Assembly (NCBI GenBank): GCA_963820095.1
Contig: CAWFZA010000015.1
Span: 68,527 to 132,526, forward strand
DNA: 64,000 nucleotides
Direction: 5' to 3'
Origin: Roseiarcus sp963820095
Lineage (GTDB): Bacteria > Pseudomonadota > Alphaproteobacteria > Rhizobiales > Beijerinckiaceae
The translations under genes were made by a program, and so were the position numbers. This document shows, one piece after another, positions 63,582-64,000 of this stretch (positions within the stretch are counted from its first letter, which is position 1; each line of letters starts with the position of its first letter). The notes under the pieces were generated by a model. That model ran no database searches. It was given only the letters and a program-made list of their open reading frames with translations, and was not told where the DNA came from.

Positions 63582-64000
63582 GTGAGGGACAATATTCGGA
63601 GGCTGTTCTCGCTTGACGATGTCGTTGCGCTGGTCACCGGCTCTTCCGGTGGGATCGGCCTTGCGCTGGCGCGTGGTTTGGCGGAAGCGGGCGCGCGCGT
63701 CGTGGTCAACGGACGCGATCCGGACAGGGTCGCGGCCGCGGTGGCCGCTCTTAAGGACGAGGGGCTCTCGGCGGACGCGGCCGTTTTCGACGTGACCGAT
63801 CCTCAAGGCGTCGAACGCGGCGTCGCCTCGATCGAACAGGAGATCGGACCGATTCACGTGCTCGTCAACAACGCCGGCATCCAGCGCCGCGCGCCGCTCG
63901 AGGATTTTCCGCCCGAGACGTGGGGCGAGCTCATGCGGACCAATCTGGACGCCGTGTTCTACGTTGGTCAGGCGGTCGCCAAGCGCATGATCCCACGCGC
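63582..64000 (+). CDS. idnO: Gluconate 5-dehydrogenase (short-chain dehydrogenase), cut by the window edge
   Basis: The first 139 residues of a short-chain dehydrogenase resembling IdnO, which reduces 5-keto-D-gluconate to D-gluconate. It opens with RRLFSLDDVVALVTGSSGGIGLALARGL, abbreviated around the cofactor motif TGSSGGIGLALA, and continues with VVVNGRDPDRVAAAV and VLVNNAGIQRRAPLEDFP; IQRR after NNAG is typical of gluconate 5-dehydrogenases. The catalytic serine, tyrosine and lysine lie beyond the window. The start is a GTG at 63582 with AAGGAG six bases upstream. The adjacent idnD fragment supports a former idonate/gluconate operon. Confidence 0.82.
   Translation, partial: MRDNIRRLFSLDDVVALVTGSSGGIGLALARGLAEAGARVVVNGRDPDRVAAAVAALKDEGLSADAAVFDVTDPQGVERGVASIEQEIGPIHVLVNNAGIQRRAPLEDFPPETWGELMRTNLDAVFYVGQAVAKRMIPR

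Overview
The window is high-GC DNA from an alphaproteobacterium, most likely of the order Hyphomicrobiales (Rhizobiales). This rests on gene families and arrangements common there: an ArsR-methyltransferase fusion coupled to metF, an MbfA-type membrane ferritin, a glnB-glnA pair, a fabD-fabG-acpP-fabF-mltG block, DUF2161 and DUF1622 proteins, and many GTG starts with GTGA junctions. I cannot name the genus. No rRNA, tRNA or CRISPR array was seen.

Layout. 1-5 kb: an Mrp/ApbC P-loop protein (cut by the window edge), siroheme synthase CysG, a formylglycine-generating enzyme and a methyltransferase. 5-9.5 kb: two small membrane proteins, a Cys-type sulfatase that the formylglycine enzyme probably activates, a DUF1622 protein and a frameshifted membrane ferritin. 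9.7-12.5 kb: a quorum-sensing locus on the minus strand, in the order luxI, small secreted protein, 78-residue ORF, luxR. 13-21.7 kb: housekeeping genes (metF with its regulator, rlmB, mltG, the fatty-acid synthesis block). 21.8-23.7 kb: a 4-hydroxyproline epimerase and a dihydrodipicolinate-synthase-like enzyme. 24-28 kb: a PEP-CTERM-like exported protein, CsbD, a YkgJ-like protein, glnB-glnA and a cold-shock gene with an apparent CTG start. 28.2-31.3 kb: DUF938, exonuclease III, a 5'-3' exonuclease and a truncated S9 peptidase.

Three catabolic blocks follow. (1) 31.5-41.8 kb is a coniferyl alcohol/ferulate unit: coniferyl-alcohol dehydrogenase, a five-gene Liv-type ABC importer, a vanillin-type aldehyde dehydrogenase, feruloyl-CoA hydratase/lyase and an NDP-forming feruloyl-CoA ligase. 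It is flanked by two truncated genes (S9 peptidase, adenylate cyclase), as expected of an inserted block. (2) 42.4-46.4 kb is a carnitine unit: CaiX-like binding protein, CdhR-like regulator, a beta-keto acid cleavage enzyme and carnitine 3-dehydrogenase. (3) 47.7-61.6 kb is a 12-gene collinear minus-strand polyol locus: SorC/EryD-like regulator, CUT1-type importer with two different ATPases, erythritol-kinase-like FGGY kinase, D-2-hydroxyacid dehydrogenase, GlpD/EryB-like dehydrogenase, class II aldolase, a second short FGGY kinase and a HAD phosphatase. I do not recognise this enzyme set as a described pathway, and it is the best candidate here for a new one. Blocks 2 and 3 are separated by a truncated DNA methylase. 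The right end is a graveyard of IS6, DUF2161, IS3 and idnD fragments before an intact gluconate 5-dehydrogenase start.

About ten genes carry single-base frameshifts that are mostly insertions, while the protein sequence stays well conserved on both sides. Residual assembly error is therefore as likely as real decay for most of them. DUF2161 (nonsense codon), the S9 peptidase, the cyclase, the methylase and the IS fragments are truncated and look genuinely dead.
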